Shown one piece after another: positions 12,100 to 23,875 of a stretch of DNA of 64,000 bases. The notes beneath the pieces were generated by a model. That model saw only the letters and a list, made by a program, of their open reading frames with translations, was not told the DNA's origin and did not search any database. The DNA is taken from assembly GCA_035610365.1 (NCBI GenBank), contig CM069432.1, positions 169,816,035 through 169,880,034 on the forward strand, in the 5' to 3' direction. Position numbers and translations under genes: made by a program. Within the stretch, counting starts at the first letter, position 1. Each line of letters starts with the position of its first letter. Source of the DNA: Aquatica leii (taxonomy: Eukaryota > Arthropoda > Insecta > Coleoptera > Lampyridae).

Positions 12100-13340
12100 A
12101 TAATTAATAATAATGTGTTTGACTATTTGTTTTCTTTTTTTATTCCTTCTAGGCTCTACCGGCTATGAATCGTTAGATTCGTTTCACTGCAGCCACAACT
12201 CCGATGAAGATCCGACCTTTCATCCAGAAAAGCTGCGCTTAAAACCAACTTTAGTGAATAATCTACTGTTTAAAAATTTTTATTTAAAAGCAAACAATGT
12301 TGCATATAAAATAGCCCTTTCTAAGTGCATAAACCAACTAATTAAGCATTTTTTCTTGTTTTTTGGACAAAGTTCATTTTTGTAAAATTACTACTCCAAG
12401 CTAAAAACACATTCATCATACTTAAAAAGAGAATTAAGGTAGTTCTCTCACGTCGCTCATTTAGTTTAGCTTTGTTCTCACGGTTTGTAAAAATTTCCAG
12501 TATTTTTTCTCTTATTGTAGCTAATGCTAAAACAAGTCTAGTGTCGTTTTTCTTTATTTTTTTTAAATTAAAGCTTGATTAATTGGCCAAAACATAACTA
12601 ACATTATCTGTGTCGTGCAGCAGTTATTTTTTATTTTCTTTTTTAAAGTTATATTTCAAAAAATGTAAATTTATAGCAAAGTATAAATATTGGAAAAAAG
12701 ATTTAAAAAAATGTTTTTTTACTACTTGCAAATTTGCAAACGACAGAGTGGTAAATCCCTACCGCATTGCTGCTTACATTTAAAATCACGCTAAGAGCAT
12801 TTTGATTTAGTCGTCCACTGCAGGCTTCATAAGTAGATGTCTTTTTAGACTTATAACTCTTTGTTTCCGCCAAATGTACAAGAATTTATAGACTTGTTAC
12901 TTGAATTAAGAAGTGAAATGATGCCGCAAAAAACAAATATTTGTTTATTTGCAACTCTGATGCAGCTGGTAAACATCAAAGTGTCCAATTTGCCAAATTC
13001 ATGGGCCACACAGTAAAGACTCACCATGAATTTTACGAAATAAGTTAAAAAGCGTACTAAACGGTTAAGAATGCAACATTATTTGACAAAGGGGATCAAA
13101 TTGAATACAAAAACAAGGCATTAACTGTCATTAATATTGATTCTGATGAAGAGGGCATTCTACCGAACTCACCACCGGCACCCGTACATAAAAACAAATC
13201 TTCGACTACAAAAGACTGTGCAAGAGAAAAAAGTTGCAGTTTATCAAGTTCTAAAATGTTGCAAAAATAGAAAAAAAGCAGAACAGAAAAGCAGAAAGAA
13301 TTGGTATCGTCACTTTAAACAGCATACTAAAAAGAAGTAA
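12100..13340 (+). pseudogene. Relic of a TE-associated ORF, function unknown
   Basis: Two pieces look coding. At 12151 an acceptor-like TTCTAG precedes GSTGYESLDSF...NSDEDPTF, an acidic Ser-rich stretch. At 12885-13250, IDLLLELRSEMMPQKTN is followed after a frameshift by NSDAAGKH, FAKFMGHTVKTHHEFYE and then an acidic IDSDEEG tail. I recall a repeated animal ORF family with FMGHD-x4-H-xYYRLP near its C-terminus and a lysine/acidic tail, usually linked to mobile elements. The GH...Y pattern resembles the last box of tyrosine recombinases, but that is only a suggestion. Several stops interrupt it. Confidence 0.4.
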
Positions 13341-14428
13341 GCTCTAAAAATGCTTGGGTGTGTGAGCTTATAAACCAACAGAAAGTGAAGACTTTTGTTT
13401 ATAATATATACACAACAACAGAAAAATAAAAATACATAGTCATTTTGACATAATGTCATTATTTTATTATTTGTATTGTATTGTTTTCATTTGATTACTT
13501 TTATAATCTTTGTTAAATAAACTTTATAACTGCGTGTTATTTATTTAATTGTAACTAAACAGCTACCTAAAACAAAATTAATTTTTTTTAATAATGTAAT
13601 TAAAAGATTTCTACAAAATAAAATGAATTTAAATATAAGATCAGAGGCTTCCATGGCCGAAGTAAAGTGAAAACGGTTTTTTGGGTTTAAACCGTTTTAA
13701 AGTAGAAACCGAAGTTGCCAACGTTTCGTTCAAAGTCCAAAACAGTGTCCCAGATTTAACAATTAATTAATATTATTTATTTTTGTATAAAGATTTTATT
13801 CTGTAGATAATAGCATCTTTTCATTTAAACTTTTTTATTTTTTTCTAGGTGTCACAGTAAACTTTTTTGTAAAATTAAATGGTTTATCCTCTTGTAAATT
13901 TGATCTGGAGATATACTGTATTATATGTATAATGACTTGTTTTATATTAGTTCATATCAATATCATACTTACCTTACTCATCTGTAATATAAACAAATTA
14001 AACAAAAATTGACTGGAAGAAAATACGAAGCATGTAGGTACGACTAAATCTAGAAAAGTAATTATATCCATATACGTCATGTACATATATCTTTGTATCG
14101 TTTTTGCCTCTAGCGATGTTGCCAATATGATGAGGCAAATACGTACTAGTAGCATAAGGAGGTGGTTTGGAACTAAATACATCATGAATATAAAACAGCA
14201 GCGCCCCTAGTGAATAAGTAGTAGAACTGTTTTGTATTTTTGTATGGATATTTAGATCGTTTTCACCTCCGGCAAAAAAATCGTCAAACGATAGAGAGTG
14301 TCTCAAGAAAGATAATACAGATGAAAAATAGGAAAAACGTCTTCGGCTCCGAAAACGGAGGCAAACACGTAAAAACGGAGGCGAAATCGATCTTTTCATA
14401 TAGCATTCGGAGGTGTATGAGTACTAAA

Positions 14429-14467
<39 letters not shown>

Positions 14468-14691
14468 TGTGGACGAATACTAAATACGTTTAGTAATTTT
14501 TTTGTAGTCTCAAATCAAAACATAGTTTTTTATCCATTACTAAAAATCTAGTGATATAACAAGTGACAAGTTATAAGTCATCGAAATTTTTAGTTGGAAT
14601 CTAAATTATTTTTAATTTTATACATCGATAAAGTATAAAATCAACCATAATGCCTGGAGAAGGTTGAATGTTCTAATTGCTTAATATTGTA
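13341..14691. other. Intergenic repeat-rich stretch
   Basis: No supported gene. 14330-14380 contains AAAACGGAGGC twice, and the words CCTCCG and TAAATAC recur. A similar motif set occurs inverted at 9620-9840. The 103- and 133-codon frames here run through this repeat and the TA tract and are not called. Confidence 0.4.
14432..14465. repeat. (AT)n microsatellite
   Basis: About 17 AT dinucleotides after AAATGC. It lies within the dispersed repeat discussed at 13341-14691. Confidence 0.95.
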
Positions 14692-17600
14692 ATGAAAAAA
14701 TGGTATATTTTAGTGGACGACAAAAAAGTTTGCAATGCAAGACTTGACGAGTTAGCAAAACCAAACAAAAGATTAATTTTAGACTTATGGCAAAACTACT
14801 CGTACCTTTTCACCGACGATCGAAAAGAAACGATAAGATTATTGGTGCAAGAAATGTATGCTATGACGCCAGAGTAAGTATTTATTTGGCTCGAACTAAT
14901 ACATCTGTGTATATATTTTGTTTATTGATAATAATATTTTAATCTTTATTTTTAAGAACATTTTAGTTTTTCTAGAAAAAAGACTACAAAATAAGGCTTT
15001 TTGTATAAAATAAGGTATTCGAGCTGTCAAATATTGATTTTTTGTATTTAAAAGTAACAGCAAAGAGTATATAATAGGGAAGAGAAGCAACGTAATGGGT
15101 TTAAAAGTATGCTTGTAATGTGTGTTGCCCACACATACAATACTATAATTTTTAAACAAAAAAATTTCTTACTACATGCAAAAAAAGTATAATACTCTTC
15201 TTGCTATAGGAAAGAAAGAGATGGAAGCCTGACAAAACTAAACACCTCCGCAGGGCAAACTTGTCTATTTAAAATCATTGAACACTGTTGCCACTAATAA
15301 CTTTCATTTTATAGTTCGAGTCCAACGCGTGCCAACGCTAAACATTTTATTTAAATAGCTAATACAATTTTTAAATAAAATTTCATTCGTAAAGAAAAAT
15401 GCCATTTAATGAAAATGTTTATTGTATTATTATAAATTAATATAAATGTATAATTGTCAATCATTATAAGATTACGAAGGAATAAAATAAAAATTGTCAT
15501 ACAAAACAGAAAAATAAGATAAACATAAATACATTCCTTTTATTATTTTTGTTACAATTATCATGACAATAAGTGGACTGATGCGAAAGATCAATATCAC
15601 AATTTATGAATGAGACAAAATTTTAAGTTTTTTATTATTTGTAACGCGATTACAAAATCGTAAATCCTGGGATATCCATTTTAAAGTTTTATTTAATTTG
15701 CAAGTTATCACGTGATCAATTAAAAATAGTCTGTGCCTATAACAACTAGTGTTTGGTTGTACCCAATCACTCACTTGCATTTTTATCTGAGTTAAACAAA
15801 TTTGCAATAATTTTTTTTTGAAATTTTGGTTTGATCGGTATTTATCAAAATAATCAGTAAATTCTTTAAGCAATATAGTTATTATTTCTATTACATAATT
15901 GGCTGGTACCTTTAGATATTTAATATCATAGGTTTTAGTATAATTTTTTTTAACTAAAAATAATTCACGTTTATCACACAAATTATCATCCAAACATAAC
16001 TGTAGTTTGCACTGTTCACAGTTGAACTTTTTTAAAGTTTTATGCACAACATAACCAGCAAAATACAATGTTGCACATTCTTCTAATTTGACACAATTAT
16101 TAATGTTATTTGAAAAATCCAATTTACGTTTAATACTTAAAATAGAACATGGTTCGTCTGTCGGCTCACTGGCATCTTCTATCACGTGATCTGCATCTAC
16201 TACTGGTTTTTCTACTTCGAACAACTCATTTTCTACAATAACATTTTCCATTTCTAAATCTATATCTTCATCTATTTTACAGTTGGATGTTGCCGCTGGC
16301 TGTAAAAGTTTTATAACATATTCCACTGAATAGATTGTCTAAAGGCTTTGGCTGATGGGTTAATGTTGTTTCCACTTTTCCTACGGATGATAGAAAAAAA
16401 AATTTCAAGTGGATCTTGATTTAGTCTCCGTGTTAAAAGGAACTGATATTGGTCTTTCTTCAAATCTTCCCATAGCAGTAGAGTAGCTTGAATAGACTGC
16501 CTTAATCCTTTGAAGCAGTAAATGTCTTTCCTGATCTTATTATTTTGATTGTAACATCCCCAAATAGAAATCCATTGCATTATTTCTTTCAAAAAAATTT
16601 CTAAATATGGTCTCCTGATTGAAAGGGCACATTGATAGATATTTGGACTGTTCAAAACACTACTATTTAAAACATCAAATGTATTATTTAATTTTAAAAT
16701 AAAATCTGCTGTATTTTCGGCAGAGCTTCTTTGTATTTCTTTAGTAGCAACGCAGGTACTTATAGCACATGATACTGTTCTAGAAAAAATCTGTGTGGCA
16801 TACTTAACGCGCATCTTCTGAAATGAGTTGGGGTTGATGTGACATTCGGAAATTTTCGGAATCGCTCTTGAGGTATTAGATGACTTATCAATAAAGTATA
16901 CTGATTTTACATCTTCCCAGGAGACTATTTTTGGCCCAACACAGATATCAGTATTTATTAAATTATTTCTTACGCTTTTTATTAAGTGCGGTACATCATA
17001 TAAAGCGTAAATTTTTTTTCCGTTGATATAAAAATACGGAACTTCTTCCGTCACTCCTAAATTTTTAAATGTAGCTCTATTTGATGCTCCTTGGTCACAT
17101 ACAATAACTCTAACATTTAAACCGACATTTTGAAGAAATTGAATATTTTCTTTAACTAGAAATTCTAACGACTGATGTTTTATCGAAATAGCTGATAAAT
17201 AGTAACTTACGGGAATCTTCCATTTGATCATTAACCTTCGTGCCATAAACACTAGTGCTTGTGTAGCAATTTTATTTTCCCTACCTAGTTGGCCTAAATC
17301 TGCATAACCTTCTATTAAATCACGCCGAGAATTAAATTCTAAACATTTTTTTATGCTCATCTCATCCATTAGCAGAACGCATTCTTTTTCTTTAGCCGTC
17401 ATTGCGTCTACTTTTCTCTGCAATTTTTGACTAAAATTTAGATTTATACCTGTAGGTAATTGGGTTAGTCTCAGCCAGTATGTAATGGTTCTTTTTGAGG
17501 GTAACGTAAATTTTAAAGCTTCTCGCATAAAAAGATATAAAGAAGGCGATTTATAATATAAGCTTAAAGCTAATTCTTTTTCTTTCTTACTCCACTGGCG

Positions 17601-20600
17601 TTTACGTGTGTACGTAAGTTGCATATTTACAAACGCGCGAACAGCATTGGGTAAACGATTTAAAACGGTTTGAACACGTTGTTGAGTAATTTCTTCTTAA
17701 GACGATTGATAGAAGAATTTTTAGCATTAATTTTTTTTTGTAGAAGTTGAAGGCAATGTTTGTAAGTTGGCGATGCTACTTGCATTCTTCTTTTTTTTTC
17801 TTTGGTGTAAGCATGTTAATTTCAGTCTAGAATATGACATGTCTAGTTAGTAACTAATTTTTGACTTGAAAACACTAAGTAATGTAAATAAAAATAATGG
17901 CAGTTTTTGTTAAAAATGTGTATATTAGATTAATATATTATAAGCTATTATCTTCAATTTGAAATTAAATTTGCAACAAATGGTTCATTGATTCAGAAGG
18001 TATAAAGTTTGATTTTTTTAAATTATCATGATCATATTGACTTTAAAAACAAAATATACAAATCATAATTTAACTTACAAATTCCAAAAAAAAAAATTAT
18101 CGGTAAAAATGAAGTAAAAACCCTCAGAAAAGAAATCACTCGGAAAAGTCACGTACAGAAATGTCACCCTCGAAAAAATTGCCGAAAATAAAGTCACACA
18201 AAAAAAAGTTGCAAAGATATAAATCTAAAATCCTTTTGCCAAGATTATCGAGATGAAAGACGAAGCATTCCAAATGTTTTAAGAGAAAAAAAAATATACG
18301 CCAGAAACGCAGTTTAAAGTAGAATATACTTCTCACATTAACTTAAAAAATGTGTGTATTATTTATATTTATCACATTCTGTTTTACCGGTGACTTTTAG
18401 TTCGGGTGATTTTTTACCGGTGATTTTTATTCCGGGTGACTTTTTTCCGGGTATATTTTTTTCTACTACTTTTTCCCTGGTAACTAGTACTGCACATCTT
18501 GGCACTGAGACAACCAAATTTGAGAATCAGCCAATTTGTCACTGAGTCTCACTCAAATTTTGTTATTGGTAAATGTTAATGTTCTTTTTTTGAGAAAAAC
18601 ATAAAATTTTAAGGAAAAATATGCAAAAGTTGCACTAACGACATTAAAAATGCGTTTTCTACACAACAAACCCACAATGCGTATTTTCATGTCTTTAGTC
18701 ATAAATACTTTGTTGGTTACCTATATGTTAAAAGATATTTAAACAATTTTGTTGAAATAATTACCTGTAAACCATAAGAAATTGGCAAAGTTGGAGAATT
18801 CTCTATATCATAATTGGAATCCACTACAGAAGATTGGTTGCTTAAGAGCATTTTGTTTTCATAAACTCTTGGATTGCATTCTCGTGTTAGAGTCAATTTT
18901 TCTGGTGTTTTATCTTCATGTGTTTCAAAAAACACATTTTTGTCATTACTACTATAATGAGCAGGAACTGCATCATGCACCAAAGAATTCTTTAATGAAT
19001 TTTTAAAGTTACAATTAGAAAAATGTACAGCACAAATAGTTTTTCTCCGTAACTGAGCACTATCTAGCGACACTAAATTAAGATTACCACAACTGTTTAG
19101 CCACTTATCACACTTGTCTTTATCAAGCGGAAACCGAAAGAAGCTCATATCCGTATTTTCGCGTTTATTTCTATTGCAATTAAAATAAGAGCAATAAATA
19201 TTTGACGGCGCCATGAAAATAATGAGCAAAAAGAAACTGATACAACAAAAAGGTAGTAACAACAACTATGTACTGTTTAATAGTAATAAGAATAAATACT
19301 TTTGAATAGCTTACAAGGACGATTTTGGCAGCACTAATGACTCCAATGCTAATGAGTAATGCAGTATTGAAAAAATATTAATACGGTGTTAGAAAATGTT
19401 GAATTACGATTCGTTGTTTCCTGTTCTTTATAATGATAAGTTATGCCACAGGCGAAATTCTAAGGTATATTGTTTGTAGTATGTTCTATAAAAATGGAAT
19501 TAAATTATATTTCTTAAACATCGGAATAAATAAATCCGGCACCGCTGTTCTCACAATTAGCTTATTTATTACCAATAACTAAAGGAATTAATAAAATTGA
19601 TTCTATTCTAGGATGAGTTTAGAATCTTATTAGTTGTAATGTCCTCTACTAGAGGAATTCTACTAGCGCCACACCGCGGTGGACAGTTTTTAATGTATAC
19701 GATATTTATAACAAGCGTTGCTTCTCTTTCCTATTATATACTCTTTGGTAACAGTTAATTTTTAAACTTAAAAAGGTTTTTCTAATATTTACAACTTGAA
19801 TCATAAAAATTGTTTTTTAACAGCATGAAAGTTTACAAAAAATTTAATTTTGATAATAAATTTGAATGTCGTAAGTATTGTCGAGTATTTTTTTAAGGAT
19901 CTTCAGTTTTTGTTTTGATCTCTCTAGAATTGAAACTTATTTTTTTGCATTACTTAAAAAGTTTTAGAATAGCAATACGTTTCAAATTAGTACTATAAAT
20001 TATAACCAATGAAAAACCGAAACAATGTAGTAACTTCTTCTTAAAAGTTGGACTGCCCAAGTTAATGCTAAGTTGTTTTCTGGTCTACTGCTCCAGTCTT
20101 GGAACTATCGACAATCGAAGTTTCTTCAGATTCTGAAGTTTCTTTTTTGTGTTGTCTTAACAGGGTTGTCTCTCAGCCATTCTGCCGTTCATCATGTTTC
20201 TGTTGAAGTTGAAGTCTAAAAAATGTTATCAAGCTTCCTTTCAAGAAGCTTCTTGGTTGTTTAGGGTACTCCTCCACTGAAATTTTTAGTATTTGTACTA
20301 ACCTTTTCTGGCGTTTTTCTAATTCTTACGATGTTCATTGGTCATATGACTTTAGGTTTATTTTCTAGTGATCCATATTCTTAATATCTTAATCCCCCTG
20401 TAAAGTCAAAGTTTATAAATGAGTACAATATTGTTTTAATTTTTTTTTAAGGGAAACTCAGAGATATTTTGATGAGATAAGCGCCGTTGTAAAAAAATTA
20501 AAAGCCAGGGAAAAAATGAGAAAAAGATCTTTAAAAAGATATTTGGCCAAATTAAACCGAATAGAAAGAAAACGTGCTTTAAATAAATTTCAAAAGATAT

Positions 20601-20954
20601 TTATACAGGCGTTAACCTATGCCAGTAAAAATCCTGTACCACCTTTGGTATCGCCTAGGCTTAGAAATATGTCTGATTTAATTTTAGATCAACTTTGCGA
20701 TATACGTGGAGTTTGTACACCCGAACGTACTGATAACGGTAAACTTTTTTGTTGTAGTTTAATTTTTTAGTTTTAGCTTTGTAGATAGACAAGCTCAGTT
20801 TTTTTGCAATATCGCAGATTGGATTTCTATAGCTATTGAGTATGTTTATTATGAGATACATGTTCAGAAGAATATGGAATTTGATATTATAGAAGCTAAT
20901 TTAAAAGGTGAACAAGAATCACAGTGTATGATGGAAGCTGCAAAGAAACAATAA
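14692..20954 (+). CDS. Unrecognised 212-aa basic helical protein, three exons
   Basis: I do not recognise this protein. Exons 14692-14873, 20452-20738 and 20785-20954 join in phase (2+1, then 1+2) into 213 codons ending at TAA 20952-20954. The first in-frame ATG after an upstream stop is at 14692. Exon 1 has LILDLWQNYSYLFTDDRKE, exon 2 a coiled, very basic KLKAREKMRKRSLKRYL then PVPPLVSPRLRN, and exon 3 the hydrophobic-acidic FFCNIADWISIAIEYVYYEI. There is no signal peptide or membrane helix. Phase agreement at both junctions and the 46-bp second intron (like other introns here) support a real gene. Intron 1 (5.6 kb) holds an antisense P element. An alternative start is a spliced 5' exon joining at the acceptor before 14713. 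AATAAA at 20950-20955 overlaps the stop codon. Confidence 0.7.
15604..19214 (-). pseudogene. THAP-domain P-element transposase (two frameshifts)
   Basis: Exon 1 runs 19214 to 18765, from ATG in MAPSNIYC. It holds a THAP zinc finger: C-YFNC, SFFRFPLDKDKCDKWL, ICAVHF and AVPAHY. It joins in phase at acceptor TCTAG to an exon starting at 17826, with the basic nuclear-signal-like TPKKKRR and a Lys-rich coiled coil. One frameshift near 17655 leads into the main frame (17624-16311), an RNase-H-like transposase with LLMDEM, VIVCDQGASNR and DPLEIFFSIIRR. A second frameshift near 16320 leads to the last frame (16326-15604), with the YFAGYVVHK and Cys-rich C-terminal region of the THAP9/P family. Either shift would inactivate it, unless they are sequencing errors. 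Catalytic acidic residues appear intact. Confidence 0.9.
18140..18465. repeat. GGTGAYTTTT short repeats in two inverted arms
   Basis: The right arm (18388-18460) has four near-regular units of about 18-21 bp of the form CCGG-TGA-TTTT. The left arm (18145-18200) has GTCAC-containing units in the opposite sense. Together they form an imperfect inverted repeat of about 320 bp in the intron between the THAP exon and the main exon of the P element. Confidence 0.6.
19748..20451. other. Intron sequence, nothing recognised
   Basis: Remainder of intron 1 of the unrecognised gene, after the P element. No ORF, repeat or RNA structure was identified. Confidence 0.5.
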
Positions 20955-22560
20955 ACATAAATTAATGAAAAATCAAAGTGTACTAATAACAACTACATAA
21001 AAAAGTATTGATTTTCTATTTAATTAGTTTAATTGTATAATATTCATTAATAGGGTTTCTTGTTAATTTAATTTACATGTGTCGCAACTTGTTTTAAATT
21101 TTGTCATTTAAACACGTGCTCATAAGTAGTGTAGAAATACAAATAAAAATTACATGTAAGTTGTAATCTTATATTACTCTAAAACTAGTTTATATTTTTG
21201 TGAATAAAAAACTAACAGCAGATCAAATCAAAGTATTTGCAATAACACACAATTAAAACTGATTGTTGAATTTGTCTGTACTTTTTTATTGTTGACTTAT
21301 CTAATATTTTTTCCGTGATGGATATTTAAAATTGCTTCATTTAATACTTCATAAGATTGTGAAGTATTTTTAAATCGGTTTCAATTTCAACATTACTTTT
21401 GTTACTCTTGGAATATCTTGTTCTTTACTGCTCATTAACAAACGCACACGTGTCTATAATTTCTTTATAGCCCTTACTCAAACAAATATTTTATACTGTA
21501 CTATATACTACATTGATTGGGACCATCAGGGTTTAAGAGTTGATGGTACCTGATTGAATTTTCATACGTAGAATAGAAGAAATTCTACAAAGAGCGAAAA
21601 TAATGTAAAAAAAACGTTTGTGGTTATATGCAATTATAATCTTTCTACAAGAAAACGAAACTAGCTCGAGAAATAGAAGTAGTAAATGATACACGTACCT
21701 ATTACAAGAAAGCAGACAAGAAAGATGGAGAACTGAGGAAGGCATACAAGGAAAGTACTTGGTCCACTTGTATTATTTGATGTACAGGAACACAGGTTTT
21801 CTTTTTCTTCATAAACTGGAACATTTATTTAACCATTTATAAGCACCTTCGAATATAAAAATAATTTGTTTCGACCTGTTTTATTTACTTGCACGTAGCA
21901 GCGTACAGCGCGGAAATCTGATTGTTTGTGTATTATTTGCAACAAAAAACTACTACTCGAGTTTCACAAATTTCGCGCTTTTTTTACTGATCGTTGTAGT
22001 GCCAACCTTATTTTAGGGGTTGCCCATATACGTATATGGGGTTGCCACTCTTTTGCTGTCAGACGCGACATTAAAATTTTAAAATATACTTATGGTATGT
22101 ACAAACAAGTAATATTAAAAACTATGTAAGATTTATAATCATAAAACAATAGCAAATATGTTTGTTCCTACAACTGCATGCTATATTATAGCTGTCTCAA
22201 CTTAGGCCGATTTAAGACATTTACAACTTACTGTCTTAATGAAGAACTATTTACGTATGTTAACACCAGTTGTGCTGCTGGAACAGCCATCTAGTACTTT
22301 AATAGCATATTACATAAGAGTTACAAGAGCTTATTATATGAGAGAATTATGCGAGTAAAAAAGTTGCGCGTAGCGGTGAGCACAGTAATTTTACCAGCAT
22401 ATGTAATAAGCTTATTACAACTAGTTTTATACTATACTTTTTCCACAAACACTTGCATTCATAAAAATAAAAAGCATAAATGTAACATTTATTAATTTAA
22501 TTTGTCAAAATAACGTCTACTAATTCGATTCCATGGTTACTCGGCGTAATTGACTAACTA
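20955..22560. other. Intergenic, no gene recognised
   Basis: Contains polyadenylation-like AATAAA words soon after the upstream gene (for example near 21144 and 21203) and a perfect 18-bp palindrome CCCATATACGTATATGGG at 22023-22040. Short frames at 21533-21745 and 21926-22129 show no protein-like pattern. Confidence 0.5.
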
Positions 22561-22564
22561 TATT

Positions 22565-22877
22565 GTATGCACTGATCTCTATAATAATATAGTTAGCTGA
22601 TACTTATGAGAACAAAATTTAAATATGGGATTAGACTGCGTAGAAAACAGCGCCACACAATACTGAGATTAGAATTAAATTAAACGAATTTTACCGCTAT
22701 TTTTCAAAAAAAAAAAAAATTATGATCATTTATTTTGTTGAAATTGCATAACAATTTACGGAATTGCATAAAACTGTATAAAATTTTGTAAAATTTAATG
22801 GCTTTAGTAAAATTAAAATTAGTTTTAATAAGATTATACAAAAAACAACACAGTTAAACAGTAATTTTAATTCTATG
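22565..22877 (+). repeat. About 310-bp dispersed repeat, copy 1 (piggyBac-empty)
   Basis: Begins CACTGATCTCTATAATAATA, passes through ACAATACTGAGATTAGAATT and AATTTACGGAATT..., and ends where the Penelope-like tail starts. A second copy, inverted, spans 27619 to about 26790 and is interrupted by a mini-piggyBac at TTAA. A third, partial copy lies at 26411-26525. In this copy the TTAA near 22679-22682 is unoccupied. The repeat class is unknown. Confidence 0.75.
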
Positions 22878-23024
22878 ATTATAAAAGCGACTTTCGGCTT
22901 AGACCGCGTCGTAGTAAAACACCCAGACTTAGGCTTGGTCCTAGTCTCTTCTTGAGAGTCAAAACAAGAAGTAGAATTTGGCCTTTGCCGTATTGTTGTT
23001 CGTGAACCCAAACAAAGAGCAACA

Positions 23025-23621
23025 AATCAAAAAGTCAAAGAAGACTTATCACATCCTACTAGCACCGCTTATTTACCATACTGTATGGGTTCGACAGACA
23101 AAATAAGCAGGGTGCTAAAGAAACATAATATTAAAACTGTCTTTACGACTAAGGATACTCTGAACACCTGGTTTACATCTGCTAAAGACAAACAAGGGGC
23201 TTTAAAACATACCGGAGTTTACAAAATTCTTTGTTCCTGTGGATCAAGTTATATAGAAAGACGGGGCGCTCTATTTAAGTTAGAGTAAAAAAACATATGG
23301 CTGACTGCAAACACCGCAGAGTTACAAAATCAGCAGTGGCAGAACACGTGTGGAACTAAGGACTAAGGACACACGCTAAACTTTGACCAAGTGTTGGCTA
23401 GAACTCCTTTCTACTTTCCCAGACTAATTCGCGAAGCTGTAGAAATAAAAAAACATCCATGTAATATGAACCGAAAAGACGGTTTATGGCTCAGTATATC
23501 TTGTTTACCAGTATTACATCCTCTAAGACAAAGATCAACCTTCTTGGAAAGGACACAAACACTCATTCCGAGTAATAAGAAAGCCAGTCAAGCGGTAACA
23601 GAAAGATATAAGGTCTGTTAA
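23025..23621 (+). pseudogene. Penelope-like GIY-YIG endonuclease fragment
   Basis: The RT is absent. Frame 23085-23288 carries the linker and the start of the GIY-YIG domain, with the second half of the motif altered (SYIERRGA for SYIGQTE). After a frameshift the region with HMADCKHRRVT-SAVAEHV continues, and 23391-23621 encodes the end (LARTPFYFPRLIREAVEI). It is clearly inactive. Confidence 0.85.
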
Positions 23622-23673
23622 TTACGCCTATCGTTAATGATATAATACCGTCACTTACACTTTTTCCTTCCGT

Positions 23674-23721
23674 GACATTTACCACTCTGAAGATGCAAGC
23701 TGCAATGTCTTGCGAAACGTC
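23674..23721 (+). ncRNA. Hammerhead-like motif, second PLE copy
   Basis: Same layout as at 11767: CTGAAGA, stem GCAAG/CTTGC, GAAAC then GTC. Here the upstream stem III strand reads GACAT instead of GACGT, which weakens pairing by one base. Confidence 0.4.
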
Positions 23722-23875
23722 AGTTTGTTTGGTTCACAAACGACAATACGGCAAAGGCCAAGTTCTACTTCTTGTTTTGGCTCTCAAGGAGAGACTAGGG
23801 CCAAACCTAAAAACTCTAGGTGTTTAACTACGACGCGGTCTAAGCCGAAAGTCGTTTATAATCATGAACAAGATA

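Larger units (their letters stand above)
15061..19747 (-). mobile_element. P element, near full length, 32-bp TIRs
   Basis: Both ends carry a 32-bp inverted repeat: CAAAGAGTATATAATAGG... at 15061-15092, and its complement at 19716-19747 with about one mismatch. It is flanked by the 7-bp direct repeat GTAACAG (15054-15060 and 19748-19754); P elements usually make 8 bp and have 31-bp TIRs. The 4.69-kb body encodes a THAP-domain transposase on the minus strand. It sits in the first intron of the unrecognised gene at 14692-20954, antisense to it. The well-matched TIRs and long open frames suggest a fairly recent insertion. Confidence 0.9.
22880..23875 (+). mobile_element. Penelope-like element, second copy with inverted tail
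   Basis: 22880-23017 is a minus-strand copy of the 3' tail. 23018-23875 is a plus-strand body starting at the ICxVKxDS linker and ending in the same tail. It is shorter than the 10270-11965 copy but has the same inverted-tail-plus-body design. The plus body keeps MGSTDKISRVLKKHNIKT, GVYKILCSCGSSYI (GIY-YIG) and the C-terminal LREAVEI-KHP region. Confidence 0.8.

Noticed and set aside
13998..14551. 103- and 133-codon frames on both strands
   Set aside because: Both run through a dispersed repeat and an AT microsatellite; overlapping and without protein-like pattern.
20739..20776. 38-bp intron using the acceptor at 20775-20776
   Set aside because: Phase does not match; the acceptor ending at 20784 gives a 46-bp intron and a continuous frame.
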